From positions 1 through 64,000 of the forward strand of contig JBBAOE010000015.1 in NCBI GenBank assembly GCA_040401595.1: DNA of 64,000 bases, in the 5' to 3' direction. Position 1 is the stretch's first letter. The number at the start of each line of letters is the position of its first letter. Position numbers and translations under genes: made by a program. Source of the stretch: RFPW01 sp040401595. GTDB lineage: Bacteria > Pseudomonadota > Gammaproteobacteria > Burkholderiales > Burkholderiaceae_E. Shown here one piece after another: positions 8,539-17,345 of the stretch. Below the pieces are notes generated by a model, which was not told the DNA's origin, did no database searches, and saw nothing but the letters and a program-made list of their open reading frames with translations.

Positions 8539-9705
8539 TTAAAAAGCCTCGAGCGCTGGCAACCGGATCCGAAATACCGTCCCGCCACCTGCGCGCGGTC
8601 CAAATGCGATTTCCCCACCGTGTGCCCGGACTCGGGAGCGGGCCATGGCCAGACCAAGGCCGGTCCCGTTGGCTTTGCTGGTAAAAAACGGCTCGAAAAT
8701 ATGATCGGCGATTCCGCCCGCGATTCCCGGTCCGTGGTCGGCGACCGAAAATTCCAGTGTGCCGCCCGCGTGCTGACTGCTGACTTCGACGACCTGGCCG
8801 GCAGCGGAGACGTCAATCGCATTGTCAATGCAGACCACCAGCGATGCGATGAGCTGATTGGCCTCGCCCAGGGTGAAGGCGGCGGGAATGTCGCCCCGAT
8901 AGATCAGCGACACGGCCTTCTGCTCGGCCCGTGCGGTGGCGGTTTGCAGGCTCGCCTGCAGGAGTTCGTTGGCCGATACGGGTTTTTTTTCCAGCCGCCC
9001 TTTGCGTATGAGCTGCAGGGTGTCACGGACCAGTTGTTCGGTGGCATTGAGCCGGTCGCACACCTTGGCGACCAGCGAGGTGCGGGCCTCGGCGCTGAGG
9101 CGGTCGCTGCGCAGGTTACCGGCGTAGATGGTCGCTGCGGCCAGTGGGGTCCGCAATTGATGCGCCAGCTCGGCTGCCATGCGGCCCATGGCGGCGAGTT
9201 GTTCGTGCTTTTCGAGCTGTTCGCGCGCTGCGATGAGTTCGGTCACATCTTCCAGATAAACGGCGCGTACGGGGTCGGTACCTCCAGCCGCATGGGTAAC
9301 CCGATCAATGACCCGGCAGATCCGATGGCCGGCCATTGTGATCTGATCAACGGGGGTTTGGGCCGGTTGGCGGAATTTCCAATGGTCCGGGATCCCAATC
9401 GGTTCGCCGAAGGCTTCCGGGGTCCACGACTGACCCCGTAAATGAGTTCCCAAAATGCGTTCTGCTTCAACATTATGGTCATCAATCCGACCGGCGGCAT
9501 CAATGAGCAGCAGTCCGGTCGGCATCGAATCGAAAATGGCACCGAGTTTTCCGGAAGCCGCTGCAAGTTCCTGTCCAAGGTCTTCCACACGTTGCGACAG
9601 GACGTTATGGGAGGCCTGCAACTGCTCGGCGGCAACCACAAACGTTGCAAATGCATCGTGAAGTGCGGTCGCGGAAGGGGTTTGTTTTGGGTCGTTGGTT
9701 GGCAC
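8539..9705 (-). CDS. Cytoplasmic PAS sensor histidine kinase (FleS/FlrB-like)
   Basis: 388 residues with no membrane segment. An N-terminal helical part is followed by a PAS-like domain (about 50-160). The dimerisation/phospho-acceptor helix has LAHQLRTPL with H182, and the ATPase domain has the N box at N294 (CIDNAIDVSA), G1 DHGPGIAG (323-330), the F box IFEPFFTSK and G2 GTGLGLA (347-353). This architecture matches FleS/FlrB, cytoplasmic kinases that phosphorylate FleR/FlrC during flagellar assembly. GTG start at 9705, divergent from fliF with a 134-base gap. The regulator is one gene downstream, so they are a likely cognate pair. Confidence 0.85.
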   Translation of the reverse strand: MPTNDPKQTPSATALHDAFATFVVAAEQLQASHNVLSQRVEDLGQELAAASGKLGAIFDSMPTGLLLIDAAGRIDDHNVEAERILGTHLRGQSWTPEAFGEPIGIPDHWKFRQPAQTPVDQITMAGHRICRVIDRVTHAAGGTDPVRAVYLEDVTELIAAREQLEKHEQLAAMGRMAAELAHQLRTPLAAATIYAGNLRSDRLSAEARTSLVAKVCDRLNATEQLVRDTLQLIRKGRLEKKPVSANELLQASLQTATARAEQKAVSLIYRGDIPAAFTLGEANQLIASLVVCIDNAIDVSAAGQVVEVSSQHAGGTLEFSVADHGPGIAGGIADHIFEPFFTSKANGTGLGLAMARSRVRAHGGEIAFGPRAGGGTVFRIRLPALEAF

Positions 9706-9839
9706 TTGTTGCCAGAAGCCTGATTTATTAGCGACAATGCTGGTTGGAGTCGTTTGACTTCGGGTGGAATGAGATCACTTCGCCCGACAATCGACAAGTC
9801 GCTCCCTCTTAAGGTGCCTCGGCCCAAGCTCAACAGACG

Positions 9840-11795
9840 ATGACGAATTCTGGTGCAGTAGTTGCCGTTGGGGCCAACGGCGACGGTGATTTGGAGGACG
9901 CGAACAAGAAGCCGCCTCCCAAGATGATGACACCCCCGATTTTCGAGGGGATCATGGGCTTGCGCCCCTCGTGGGACGAGGCACGCACGCGGTATGGTCT
10001 TCTGGAAGCGTGGCAACGCATGACGCTGTGGGGCATTGTCGTCGGTCTCATCGTTGCCTCGATTGCCCTGTTCATGTCGATGCCAAAGACGGGCGACGAC
10101 AAGGTGTTGTTTTCAAACCTCAACGACAAGGATGGCGCAGCCATCGTGGCGTCCCTGCAGCAAATGCAGGTGCCCTACAAATACAGCGAAGGCGGTGGGG
10201 CCATTTTGGTTCCAGCTGGCTTGGTGCATGACACCCGGTTAAAGCTCGCGGGTCAGGGTCTGCCCAAGGGCGGTTTCGTTGGTTTTGAACTCCTGGAAAA
10301 CCAAAAATTGGGGACCAGCCAGTTCGTTGAGCAGATCAATTATCAGCGTGGTCTTGAGGGCGAGCTTTCCAAGACGATTTCAGCTATTTCCGCCGTTGAC
10401 AATGCGCGGGTCCATCTGGCCATTCCAAAGCCCAGCGCATTCATACGCGAGCAATTGAAGCCAAGCGCATCGGTGATGTTGCGCCTGCACCCCGGCCGTT
10501 TCCTGGAAGAAACCCAAATCACTGCGATTACGCATCTGGTTAGTTCGAGCGTGCCGCAGATGGCACCGAGCCAGGTGACGATCGTGGATCAGGATGGCGG
10601 TTTGCTCGCGCCCAACGCACAGCGCCTGAGCCCGGGTGGCATGGATGCGCAGCAGCTGAAGTACGTCAATGACATGGAGACCCAGTACGTCAAACGCATC
10701 ATGACGATTCTGGAGCCGGTGGTCGGCCGCGACAACGTGAAGGCTCAGGTTGCCATCGACATTGATTTCAATTCGATTGAACGGACCGAGGAGCAGTTCA
10801 AGCCCAATTCCAGTCCGAACGCGGCATCGATTCGCAGCCAGCAAAATCTCGAAGCCCAGGGCCCGGTGATCCAGCAGATGGGGATCCCGGGCGCGCTGAC
10901 GAATCAGCCGCCGCCCCCGGGTGCTGCGCCGGTTGACCCGTCGGCAACGGGTTCGCCCGCAGCCGGGCAGGCCGCAGGCGCCAATGGTGGCGCACAGGCT
11001 GGGGCCCAAGGGCAGAATGCGGGTGGCGCTGGTGCGGCGGGTCGTACCGATGTCGCAGCGGCTGGCCGCAAGGAATCGACCACGAACTATGAAGTGGACA
11101 AGGCGATTCAGTACGTGAAGGGCGCCCGTGGCGGGGTCAAGCGCGTGTCGACTGCCGTTGCGGTGAACTTCAAGCAGGTGCCGGACAAAGACGGCAAGCT
11201 GCAGCCAGCGGCCTTTTCGGAGCAGGAGATCAAGCAGATCAATGATCTGGTGCGGGAGGCGGTCGGTTTTGTGGATACGCGAGGCGACAAGGTCTCTGTA
11301 GCGAATATACCGTTCACGCCGGAGAAGATCATCTCGACCCCGTTCTATCGCGAGCCTGGCGTGATCGCGTTTGGCACGGACATGATCAAGTACGGGGTGA
11401 TCGCGGCAGTTCTCGGGTTCTTCGTCTTCGGGATCCTAAAGCCGATGATTACGCCGGTGCCCGAGCAGCTGGTGGTCGATGGCGTGACCATGGACGAGGC
11501 CGAGGACGAGCGTCTGAAGTCCGAACTAGCAGCGATGTCACCGGAAGCCCGCGCCAAGCGGCGCCTCGAATTGGAGCTGGAACGCGAGAAGCGCCGGATC
11601 CAGGACGAAGAGGAACGCCATCTGCGCGAGGAAGAAAAGCGCGCCGAGGAAGAGGCCCGCACCCGCGCCGACGCCGAGAAGCAGCAGGAATACGAAGATC
11701 TGCTCGAATACACTCGCGATTATGTGCAGCGCGAGCCCAGGGTGGTTTCGACCATCTTCAAGGAATGGCTCAAGGAAGAGCAACCTGCCGCCTAA
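9840..11795 (+). CDS. fliF: Flagellar MS-ring protein FliF
   Basis: FliF forms the membrane MS ring that houses the export gate and carries the C ring. TM1 is at about 61-79 (WGIVVGLIVASIALFM). The ring-building motifs are recognisable (LFSNLNDKDGAAIV, LRLHPGRFLEETQITAITHLV). A Gly/Ala/Gln-rich low-complexity loop spans about 355-405, and TM2 is near 516-537. The cytoplasmic tail is longer than usual: about 85 residues of Arg/Glu-rich predicted coiled coil precede the terminal FliG-binding-type motif (YTRDYVQREPRVVSTIFKEW). Total length is 651, compared with about 550-570 usually. ATG at 9840 has no clear ribosome site; ATGs at codons 29-30 are alternatives. First gene of the plus-strand flagellar run; fliE is not upstream. 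Confidence 0.95.
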   Translation: MTNSGAVVAVGANGDGDLEDANKKPPPKMMTPPIFEGIMGLRPSWDEARTRYGLLEAWQRMTLWGIVVGLIVASIALFMSMPKTGDDKVLFSNLNDKDGAAIVASLQQMQVPYKYSEGGGAILVPAGLVHDTRLKLAGQGLPKGGFVGFELLENQKLGTSQFVEQINYQRGLEGELSKTISAISAVDNARVHLAIPKPSAFIREQLKPSASVMLRLHPGRFLEETQITAITHLVSSSVPQMAPSQVTIVDQDGGLLAPNAQRLSPGGMDAQQLKYVNDMETQYVKRIMTILEPVVGRDNVKAQVAIDIDFNSIERTEEQFKPNSSPNAASIRSQQNLEAQGPVIQQMGIPGALTNQPPPPGAAPVDPSATGSPAAGQAAGANGGAQAGAQGQNAGGAGAAGRTDVAAAGRKESTTNYEVDKAIQYVKGARGGVKRVSTAVAVNFKQVPDKDGKLQPAAFSEQEIKQINDLVREAVGFVDTRGDKVSVANIPFTPEKIISTPFYREPGVIAFGTDMIKYGVIAAVLGFFVFGILKPMITPVPEQLVVDGVTMDEAEDERLKSELAAMSPEARAKRRLELELEREKRRIQDEEERHLREEEKRAEEEARTRADAEKQQEYEDLLEYTRDYVQREPRVVSTIFKEWLKEEQPAA

Positions 11796-11827
11796 GCGGG
11801 GTGGGCTGTGCATAGGGGTGATGACTG

Positions 11828-12112
11828 ATGGTGTTGCGACGCCCGCGTAAGCCCAAGGTGGAAAAACCGGTCGTTGCGCCCGCGGTATCGGGTGGAACCC
11901 CGCAATCTGCGTCCAGTCCGTCAATCTCGCAGGAAGAAACCTCCGCAGAGGAACTCGCACGCGAGATCGCCGAGATCAAGCAGAAGGTGCACGCCGACCC
12001 GGAACTCTTGGCACGCTGGATCCGTCAGCAGTTGCGGCAAAGCGATGATTCGGCGCATCTCCCCGGAGACACGCCGCCCGCTGGCCCGATTGTCCCCAAA
12101 ACCCTTCATTAA
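11828..12112 (+). CDS. Small protein of unknown function in the fliG position
   Basis: 94 residues: a basic N-terminus (VLRRPRKPK), a Pro/Ser-rich stretch, a predicted amphipathic helix (AEELAREIAEIKQKV) and a disordered Pro-rich tail. It does not resemble FliG, which is about 330 residues with armadillo-type repeats. The segment VHADPELLARWIRQQL resembles the extreme C-terminus of FliF (here VQREPRVVSTIFKEWL), which in known systems binds the N-domain of FliG. An AGGGG precedes the ATG by about 10 bases. It lies 32 bases after fliF and 15 before fliH, so it is cotranscribed. A role at the FliF-FliG interface is inference only; a chance helix is possible. Confidence 0.6.
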   Translation: MVLRRPRKPKVEKPVVAPAVSGGTPQSASSPSISQEETSAEELAREIAEIKQKVHADPELLARWIRQQLRQSDDSAHLPGDTPPAGPIVPKTLH

Positions 12113-12127
12113 TCGACGGATCGCCCT

Positions 12128-12802
12128 ATGAGTGCTGTATTTCGTCGTTGGGATGTGCCTTCGTTCGATCCGCCGAAGCCCAAGCGTGCGATCGAAAAGG
12201 TACCCGCGCCGACCATCCAGCTACCGACGGTCGAAGAGGTCGAGGGTATTCGAGTCACTGCGAGCGAAGAGGGCTTCGCTTTGGGCCGCGAGGAAGGCTT
12301 CAAGCGCGGTCTAAGCGAGGGATATCAGCAGGGCTTTGATGACGGCAGCGCCAAGGGGTATTCGGCGGCTTATGCGGAAGGGGTCGAGCAAATCAAGCAC
12401 CTGAGCGCGACCCTGGTGGCTCTGGTTGAGGGTCAGCGTGCGCTGGTCGATGAGATCGGTGGTTCGCTGGTCGAACTGGCCTATCAGGTGGGTGAGCGGA
12501 TGGCGGGCGGCCAGCCCATGGCGCGCGAATTTTTCACGAATGCGGTCACGGAGGCGCTGGGCCGGATTCCGCGTCCCGGAGAGCATTTGTTTTTGCGGGT
12601 GCACCCCGCAGAATCGGCGCTTTGGGCGCAGTTGGCTGAGGGGGAGCAGCAAGTCTGCAAGGTAGTTCTGGTCGAAGACGAGGATATTGCCCGCGGCTCC
12701 TGTTTTGTCGAGGTGGAAGGCCTGCGACTGGATCTCGGCACCAATTCCCGGCGTGCACTGGTGCGTCAGGCCTTGGGCTTGCCACTGGACGGCGATGACT
12801 GA
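12128..12802 (+). CDS. fliH: Flagellar export ATPase regulator FliH
   Basis: FliH binds and restrains the export ATPase FliI and anchors it to the C ring. The 224-residue protein has the diagnostic glycine-repeat helix at about 40-85 (EEGFALGREEGFKRGLSEG, then GYQQGFDDGSAKGY), followed by a C-terminal domain like the stator peripheral stalk (LVELAYQVGERM, VHPAES, GSCFVEV). It overlaps fliI by 8 bases, so translation is probably coupled. Confidence 0.92.
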   Translation: MSAVFRRWDVPSFDPPKPKRAIEKVPAPTIQLPTVEEVEGIRVTASEEGFALGREEGFKRGLSEGYQQGFDDGSAKGYSAAYAEGVEQIKHLSATLVALVEGQRALVDEIGGSLVELAYQVGERMAGGQPMAREFFTNAVTEALGRIPRPGEHLFLRVHPAESALWAQLAEGEQQVCKVVLVEDEDIARGSCFVEVEGLRLDLGTNSRRALVRQALGLPLDGDD

Positions 12803-14300
12803 CGACCTGGGGTCGGTGTCGGTCGCGGTGGCCGTCGAAGAGAAGGGCTCGCCCTGGCTCAACGCCCACGCGCTGGCGGGCGCGGCCTTGCTGGGGCTAG
12901 CCAAAAAACAACAATCTGCGCAGGTGCCGGTCGATATTGACCCGCTGGCGAAATCGCGCTCGGAGTTAAGTGTGGCAGGGGACTCCCTGCAGACCACGCC
13001 GATGGGCATTCGTACGGGGTCGCTGCATCGGGTGACGGGTTTGATCTACGAGGTGCGGGGGCTGCCGCAACCAATTGGCTCCTTGGCACGGGTGGAGTCC
13101 TCCACCGGCCAGCTGATGGATATCGAGTCGGTCGGATTTCGGGGCGACGTGACGCTTTACATGGGTGTCGACCAACCGCGTCCGTTGGCCCCGGGCGCGG
13201 CGGTTTATCCGTTACGCACCCCCCGTCGGAGCGCGGGTGCCCACCGTTCGGTGGTTGAACAGACGTCCCCAGGGGTCGACGAGCGCCTGCTTGGCCGTGT
13301 AGTCGACGGATTGGGTCGGCCCCTCGATGGGCGGCCGCCGATCGCGAGTTCCGGTGGGGATAACCAGCGCATCGAAATCAATCCATTGACGCGCAAGCTC
13401 ATCAGCGAGCCCCTTGAGACCGGTGTTCGAGCGGTCGATTCCTTGCTGACGATCGGACGCGGGCAGCGAGTCGGAATTTTTGCCGGGTCGGGCGTCGGTA
13501 AATCGGTGCTGCTCGGGATGCTGGCCGGGCGCGTCGCGGCGGATGTGGTGGTCGTGGGTTTGATCGGCGAACGGGGCCGGGAGGTGCGGGAGTTCTGCGA
13601 CGATATTCTGGGCCCCAAGGGCTTGCAGCGCTCGGTCGTGGTGGCGGCACCCGCCGATGCGGCGCCGTTGGCGCGCCTGCGCGGTGCGTTCTATGCGACC
13701 CGCGTCGCTCAGTATTTTCGCGATACGGGTCGACATACCGTGTTGATTCTGGATTCCCTGTCGCGTTTTGGTATGGCGCAGCGTGAAATTGCGCTCTCGA
13801 CCGGGGAACCACCGGCCACCAAGGGTTATCCGCCCAGTGTGTTCGCCAAAATCCCCGAACTGGTGGAGATGGCGGGGAATTCCTCCAATGAGGAAGGCTC
13901 GCTGACGTCGTTCTATACGGTCCTGCTCGAGGGGGACGATACCAACGACCCCGTGGCTGACACGGCGCGCGCCATTCTGGACGGCCATATTTTCCTGTCC
14001 CGGGATTTGTCGGAAATGGGCCATTACCCGGCAATCGATGTGGAGCGGTCGATCTCGCGGGCGATGCCGCGTGTGGTGACTGCACAACAGCTGTCCCGGG
14101 CAGGTTCCTTCAAACAGATGTGGACGAAGTTGTCGCGCTCGCAGGATCTGGTGTCGATGGGCGCCTATGCGCAGGGTAGTGATCCGATTCTGGACCGAGC
14201 CCTGGCCAAGCGTGACGCGATCAATGCATTTTTGCGTCAGGGGATGACGGAATCGACGCCCTTTGCGGAGACCCTTGAGCGCCTCGCGCAGTTCGCCTGA
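12795..14300 (+). CDS. fliI: Flagellum-specific export ATPase FliI
   Basis: F1-beta-like ATPase that assists type III export of flagellar subunits. Walker A GIFAGSGVGKS lies at about residues 227-237 and Walker B HTVLILDSLSRFG near 314. The conserved RAIDS-type segment (GVRAVDSLLTIGRGQRVG), the GERGREV motif and the family motif AMPRVVTAQQL region are present. I placed the start at the ATG at 12795, overlapping the fliH stop, giving 501 residues; the frame stays open further upstream inside fliH but those starts would overlap too far. The first ~70 residues, before the export-ATPase core, are longer than usual. Confidence 0.95.
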   Translation: MTDDLGSVSVAVAVEEKGSPWLNAHALAGAALLGLAKKQQSAQVPVDIDPLAKSRSELSVAGDSLQTTPMGIRTGSLHRVTGLIYEVRGLPQPIGSLARVESSTGQLMDIESVGFRGDVTLYMGVDQPRPLAPGAAVYPLRTPRRSAGAHRSVVEQTSPGVDERLLGRVVDGLGRPLDGRPPIASSGGDNQRIEINPLTRKLISEPLETGVRAVDSLLTIGRGQRVGIFAGSGVGKSVLLGMLAGRVAADVVVVGLIGERGREVREFCDDILGPKGLQRSVVVAAPADAAPLARLRGAFYATRVAQYFRDTGRHTVLILDSLSRFGMAQREIALSTGEPPATKGYPPSVFAKIPELVEMAGNSSNEEGSLTSFYTVLLEGDDTNDPVADTARAILDGHIFLSRDLSEMGHYPAIDVERSISRAMPRVVTAQQLSRAGSFKQMWTKLSRSQDLVSMGAYAQGSDPILDRALAKRDAINAFLRQGMTESTPFAETLERLAQFA

Positions 14301-14758
14301 TGCGACTGCGCACGATCGAAACCTTGTTGCGTCTGGCCCGCCAGGCGGAGGATCGTGCGCGGATCGAGGCGCGTGGCAAGCGCAAGGCGCTTGATGATTC
14401 CAAAAATCTGTCGCAAGCGCTGCTGATGTATTCCAAGGAATATGCCGATAACTTCGTAAGTTCGGGTTTGGGCGGCGAGGCCACTGCGCAGGAGTTGCAT
14501 TTCCAGAACGCTTTTCGTAAGAAACTCGATCAAACCCGAACGGAGCAGGCTGGGGTGATTGAGGCCAATCGCACCGGGTACGAAGGTGCGGTTGAGTTTG
14601 TCAGTCAAAACAGAATGCGGACCCGGATTTTCGAGGGGTTTGAGGCACGCGAGCGGGAGCGAATTCGACGCTTGGCTGAGCGGACAGAACAGGCAACGCT
14701 CGATGATTTGGTGAACTCGAGACGCATCGACGATTCGGCTGGCACGGACGATGCATAA
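14300..14758 (+). CDS. fliJ: Flagellar export chaperone-escort protein FliJ
   Basis: 152 residues, almost entirely predicted coiled coil, rich in Arg, Glu and Ala, as expected for FliJ, the stalk that sits in the FliI hexamer and contacts FlhA. The N-terminus (LRTIETLLRLARQAEDRAR) is typical. The start ATG shares one base with the fliI stop (TGATG). Identification rests on size, composition and position between fliI and fliK, since FliJ is poorly conserved. Confidence 0.85.
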   Translation: MRLRTIETLLRLARQAEDRARIEARGKRKALDDSKNLSQALLMYSKEYADNFVSSGLGGEATAQELHFQNAFRKKLDQTRTEQAGVIEANRTGYEGAVEFVSQNRMRTRIFEGFEARERERIRRLAERTEQATLDDLVNSRRIDDSAGTDDA

Positions 14759-14783
14759 GTCGTTCGGTTAATTATTGATTCCC

Positions 14784-17324
14784 ATGACGCCAAAGTTACC
14801 TGACCTCGCTCTCGCCGATTTGCTCGTCGATCCGTCCCGTGCGTCGCGCGCTCGCGAGCGCTTGGTGGATCCGTCGACATTTTCCAATGTATTTGATGCG
14901 GCCAAAGGTGAGGCGGCGGGGGTTGCGGATTCGCGCGCCTCGGCTCGGTTGGATGGGCGGGCTAGGGCTCGCGATGCGTCCGATGATGCGCAAGCGGAAA
15001 AACGGGTCCTGACAGCGAGTGACGGCGAGGCAAAACTAGCGCAGCGACGAGAATTGCAGCGTGGCCTTGAGGCCGATGTTGCCGCTGAGCGGGCGTCGCA
15101 GCGTCGGGAGAATGCCCGGACTCAGGCTCAGGACCTGAGTGCTGCTCGGGACGACGCGAGGGTTGCGGCCAAGTCGGCCGATCGCTCGGAAGACCGTGCG
15201 CAGGACGCGTCCAAGTCACAGGCTCGCTCGTCAGTGGCTGCTAAAGACGACGAAGCTCGCAGTCAGGCGGATGCGCCAGACGAGCATGCCGCTTCAGAAA
15301 CGCATTCGGAAGGTTCAGCGTCTGCAGCGACAACCGATCAAGGTGCAGCTGCAAAGTCGGTAGATGCCGCCGGCACGCAAACGACAGGGGACGGTTCGGA
15401 GCTTGCCGCAGCATCGGCAGTTATTGCCGGTGCGGTTGCCGCAACACTTTCGTCGGCCGCCATTCAGTCGGGTACGGGCACTGCCGCAGGCGCTTCTGCA
15501 AACGACGCGATTTCAGCTGCCGCCGCTGTGGGGGCAACCCAGACCGCGGAATCGGTCGCCGCGTCGGCCTGGGGCGTCATGTCCGCAGCGCGGGATGGTT
15601 CGGCTGCGCAAGGCATCGATCAGATGGCGCGCCAGCTTGGGTTGTTGCGTTCGATCCAGGGAGCCAGTGCAGCAGCGGATCTTGCGCAAGCGACCGCGTC
15701 ATTGGAGGCCGCGCAGCAGCAAGCAGCTTCAGCGGATGCGACGTCAGCGGCGGGGCCGGCTGAAGCTGCGCTCAGTGGGGCTGCGAGTGCGGCCGTCAGC
15801 GGGGCGCCGGGTACGGCAAGCGCTGGGGCAGGAGAGGCCACCGCAGCATCGGCGATAGGGCTGGCCAACGGTGACGGGTCCGGATCTGCAGCGCAGGCGG
15901 CAGCGGTTGCAGCGCCAAAATCAACGGGCTTGTCGGCTTCAGTCTCGACAGAGGGACTGCTGTCTGCAGAATTTGTTCCGGGCTTGTCGTCCAAGGACGG
16001 CAGTGATGCGAGCAGTGCAGGTGCGCAGCCGGCCTTGTCTTCTGGCGATACGGCGACGGTTGAGTCTGTTGGAAGCCCCACCGCGCAGTCCGTAGTGGCC
16101 GAGGGGTTCGCCCAAGCGGCCCGCGCGTTTGATCAGGCCAATGCGATTGCGCAGGCCAGAATTGCCCGCGTGACCCAGGAAAACCGTCAGGCGGCGATTC
16201 CCAGTGGCGGCGTTGCAACAGGAGCGACGTCTGCGCAGGCGGCCCTCGCTGGCTTGGGCGCGGCCTCAACCGGATCTCGCGCTACCGGCGAATTGGGAGC
16301 CGCAAACAGCGCCATCTTGGCGCAATCGATACAGGTCGCCCAATCGGGTGTCGTGCTCTCTGGGGTGAGTTTGTCAACCGGTCTGACCGGTGCAAGCACG
16401 ACGCTCTCGGCGGCGGGGGTGGGTATTCAGGGTGCGGCCCCCGATGGCGCTCCAGGGGGGGCGCCGCTAGCCTCAGGCCCGATGGACTTCGCGGGAGCAG
16501 GGTCGGGCGGTGGCAGCGCGACTGGTAGCGGATCGGGTGATGGTTCATCGTCAGGCGCCGGTGGTCGATTCGCTGGTGCGGCCGGTGGCCCGGTATCTGG
16601 GCGGGGCGTGGTTGGTACGACCTTGGGCTCGGCCGTTGGGTCGACCTTTGGCGCTGCGCTGAACGCAGCTGGTGGATTGGTGGAAGGCGCGGCATCTGGC
16701 TCCGTAGGGTCGTCGGGCCCAGCCGGCGCGGGCATCGCGATGGCGACTCCGGGAACTGGGGTCGCTGACGCCACGGTGTCTTCCCAGCCGGGTGCGGGCG
16801 TGGCCTCTGCGGTTACATTTCAGGCCCTCGGTGGAAGCCTTCGCGTAGAAGCAGGTGGCGCGACGGTGACCACGCAATCCCCTGTCACCGCCGACCAACT
16901 GCCCGTTGCACTGGATCAGACTGCGATTGACCTTGCGCGTCTAAGAGGCGGTATGCTCACGCTTGAGTTAGCACCTGCTGATTTGGGGCGTCTGAGTTTC
17001 GAAATGCGAATCGATGATTCTGGCGCAGCCTATGTTGCGATTCGATTGGCAGATGACACAGTTCGCGCTCTAGTAGAGAATGCGGCTGGTGCATTACGTG
17101 ATTCATTGTCTCGAGAAGGCTTTAAACTGGACTCATTTACTGTTTCTTCTGGTCTCGGTTCACCCGAGCAGCAAGAAAACAGTCAGAATCAGTCCTTCGC
17201 TGATACTTCGGATCGTAGATCGCGTCCTGCGGATTCATCTGAGGTGTCAACGGAAAAAGTTCAACCTCGAGCTTCGAATAATCAAGTCCGGCCTGGTGCT
17301 AGTTCCCTGAGCCTTTTTGCCTAA
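14784..17324 (+). CDS. fliK: Flagellar hook-length control protein FliK
   Basis: FliK measures the hook and switches export specificity through its C-terminal domain. That domain is clear at about residues 705-790 (ARLRGGMLTLELAPADLG, LVENAAGALRDSLSREGF). The preceding ~690 residues are an Ala/Ser/Gly/Gln-rich disordered ruler, which makes the protein about 846 residues, roughly twice the common length. A TTG nine bases upstream (14775) is an alternative start. Codon use shifts in the last ~350 bases, with more A/T at third positions than in the Ala-rich middle. Confidence 0.85.
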   Translation: MTPKLPDLALADLLVDPSRASRARERLVDPSTFSNVFDAAKGEAAGVADSRASARLDGRARARDASDDAQAEKRVLTASDGEAKLAQRRELQRGLEADVAAERASQRRENARTQAQDLSAARDDARVAAKSADRSEDRAQDASKSQARSSVAAKDDEARSQADAPDEHAASETHSEGSASAATTDQGAAAKSVDAAGTQTTGDGSELAAASAVIAGAVAATLSSAAIQSGTGTAAGASANDAISAAAAVGATQTAESVAASAWGVMSAARDGSAAQGIDQMARQLGLLRSIQGASAAADLAQATASLEAAQQQAASADATSAAGPAEAALSGAASAAVSGAPGTASAGAGEATAASAIGLANGDGSGSAAQAAAVAAPKSTGLSASVSTEGLLSAEFVPGLSSKDGSDASSAGAQPALSSGDTATVESVGSPTAQSVVAEGFAQAARAFDQANAIAQARIARVTQENRQAAIPSGGVATGATSAQAALAGLGAASTGSRATGELGAANSAILAQSIQVAQSGVVLSGVSLSTGLTGASTTLSAAGVGIQGAAPDGAPGGAPLASGPMDFAGAGSGGGSATGSGSGDGSSSGAGGRFAGAAGGPVSGRGVVGTTLGSAVGSTFGAALNAAGGLVEGAASGSVGSSGPAGAGIAMATPGTGVADATVSSQPGAGVASAVTFQALGGSLRVEAGGATVTTQSPVTADQLPVALDQTAIDLARLRGGMLTLELAPADLGRLSFEMRIDDSGAAYVAIRLADDTVRALVENAAGALRDSLSREGFKLDSFTVSSGLGSPEQQENSQNQSFADTSDRRSRPADSSEVSTEKVQPRASNNQVRPGASSLSLFA

Positions 17325-17345
17325 CCATCTAGAATCAGATTTCCT

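Noticed and set aside
9699..9712. TGGCACTTGTTGCC as a sigma54 promoter between the kinase and fliF
   Set aside because: Only 8 bases separate GG and GC instead of 10, and it overlaps the start of the kinase coding sequence.
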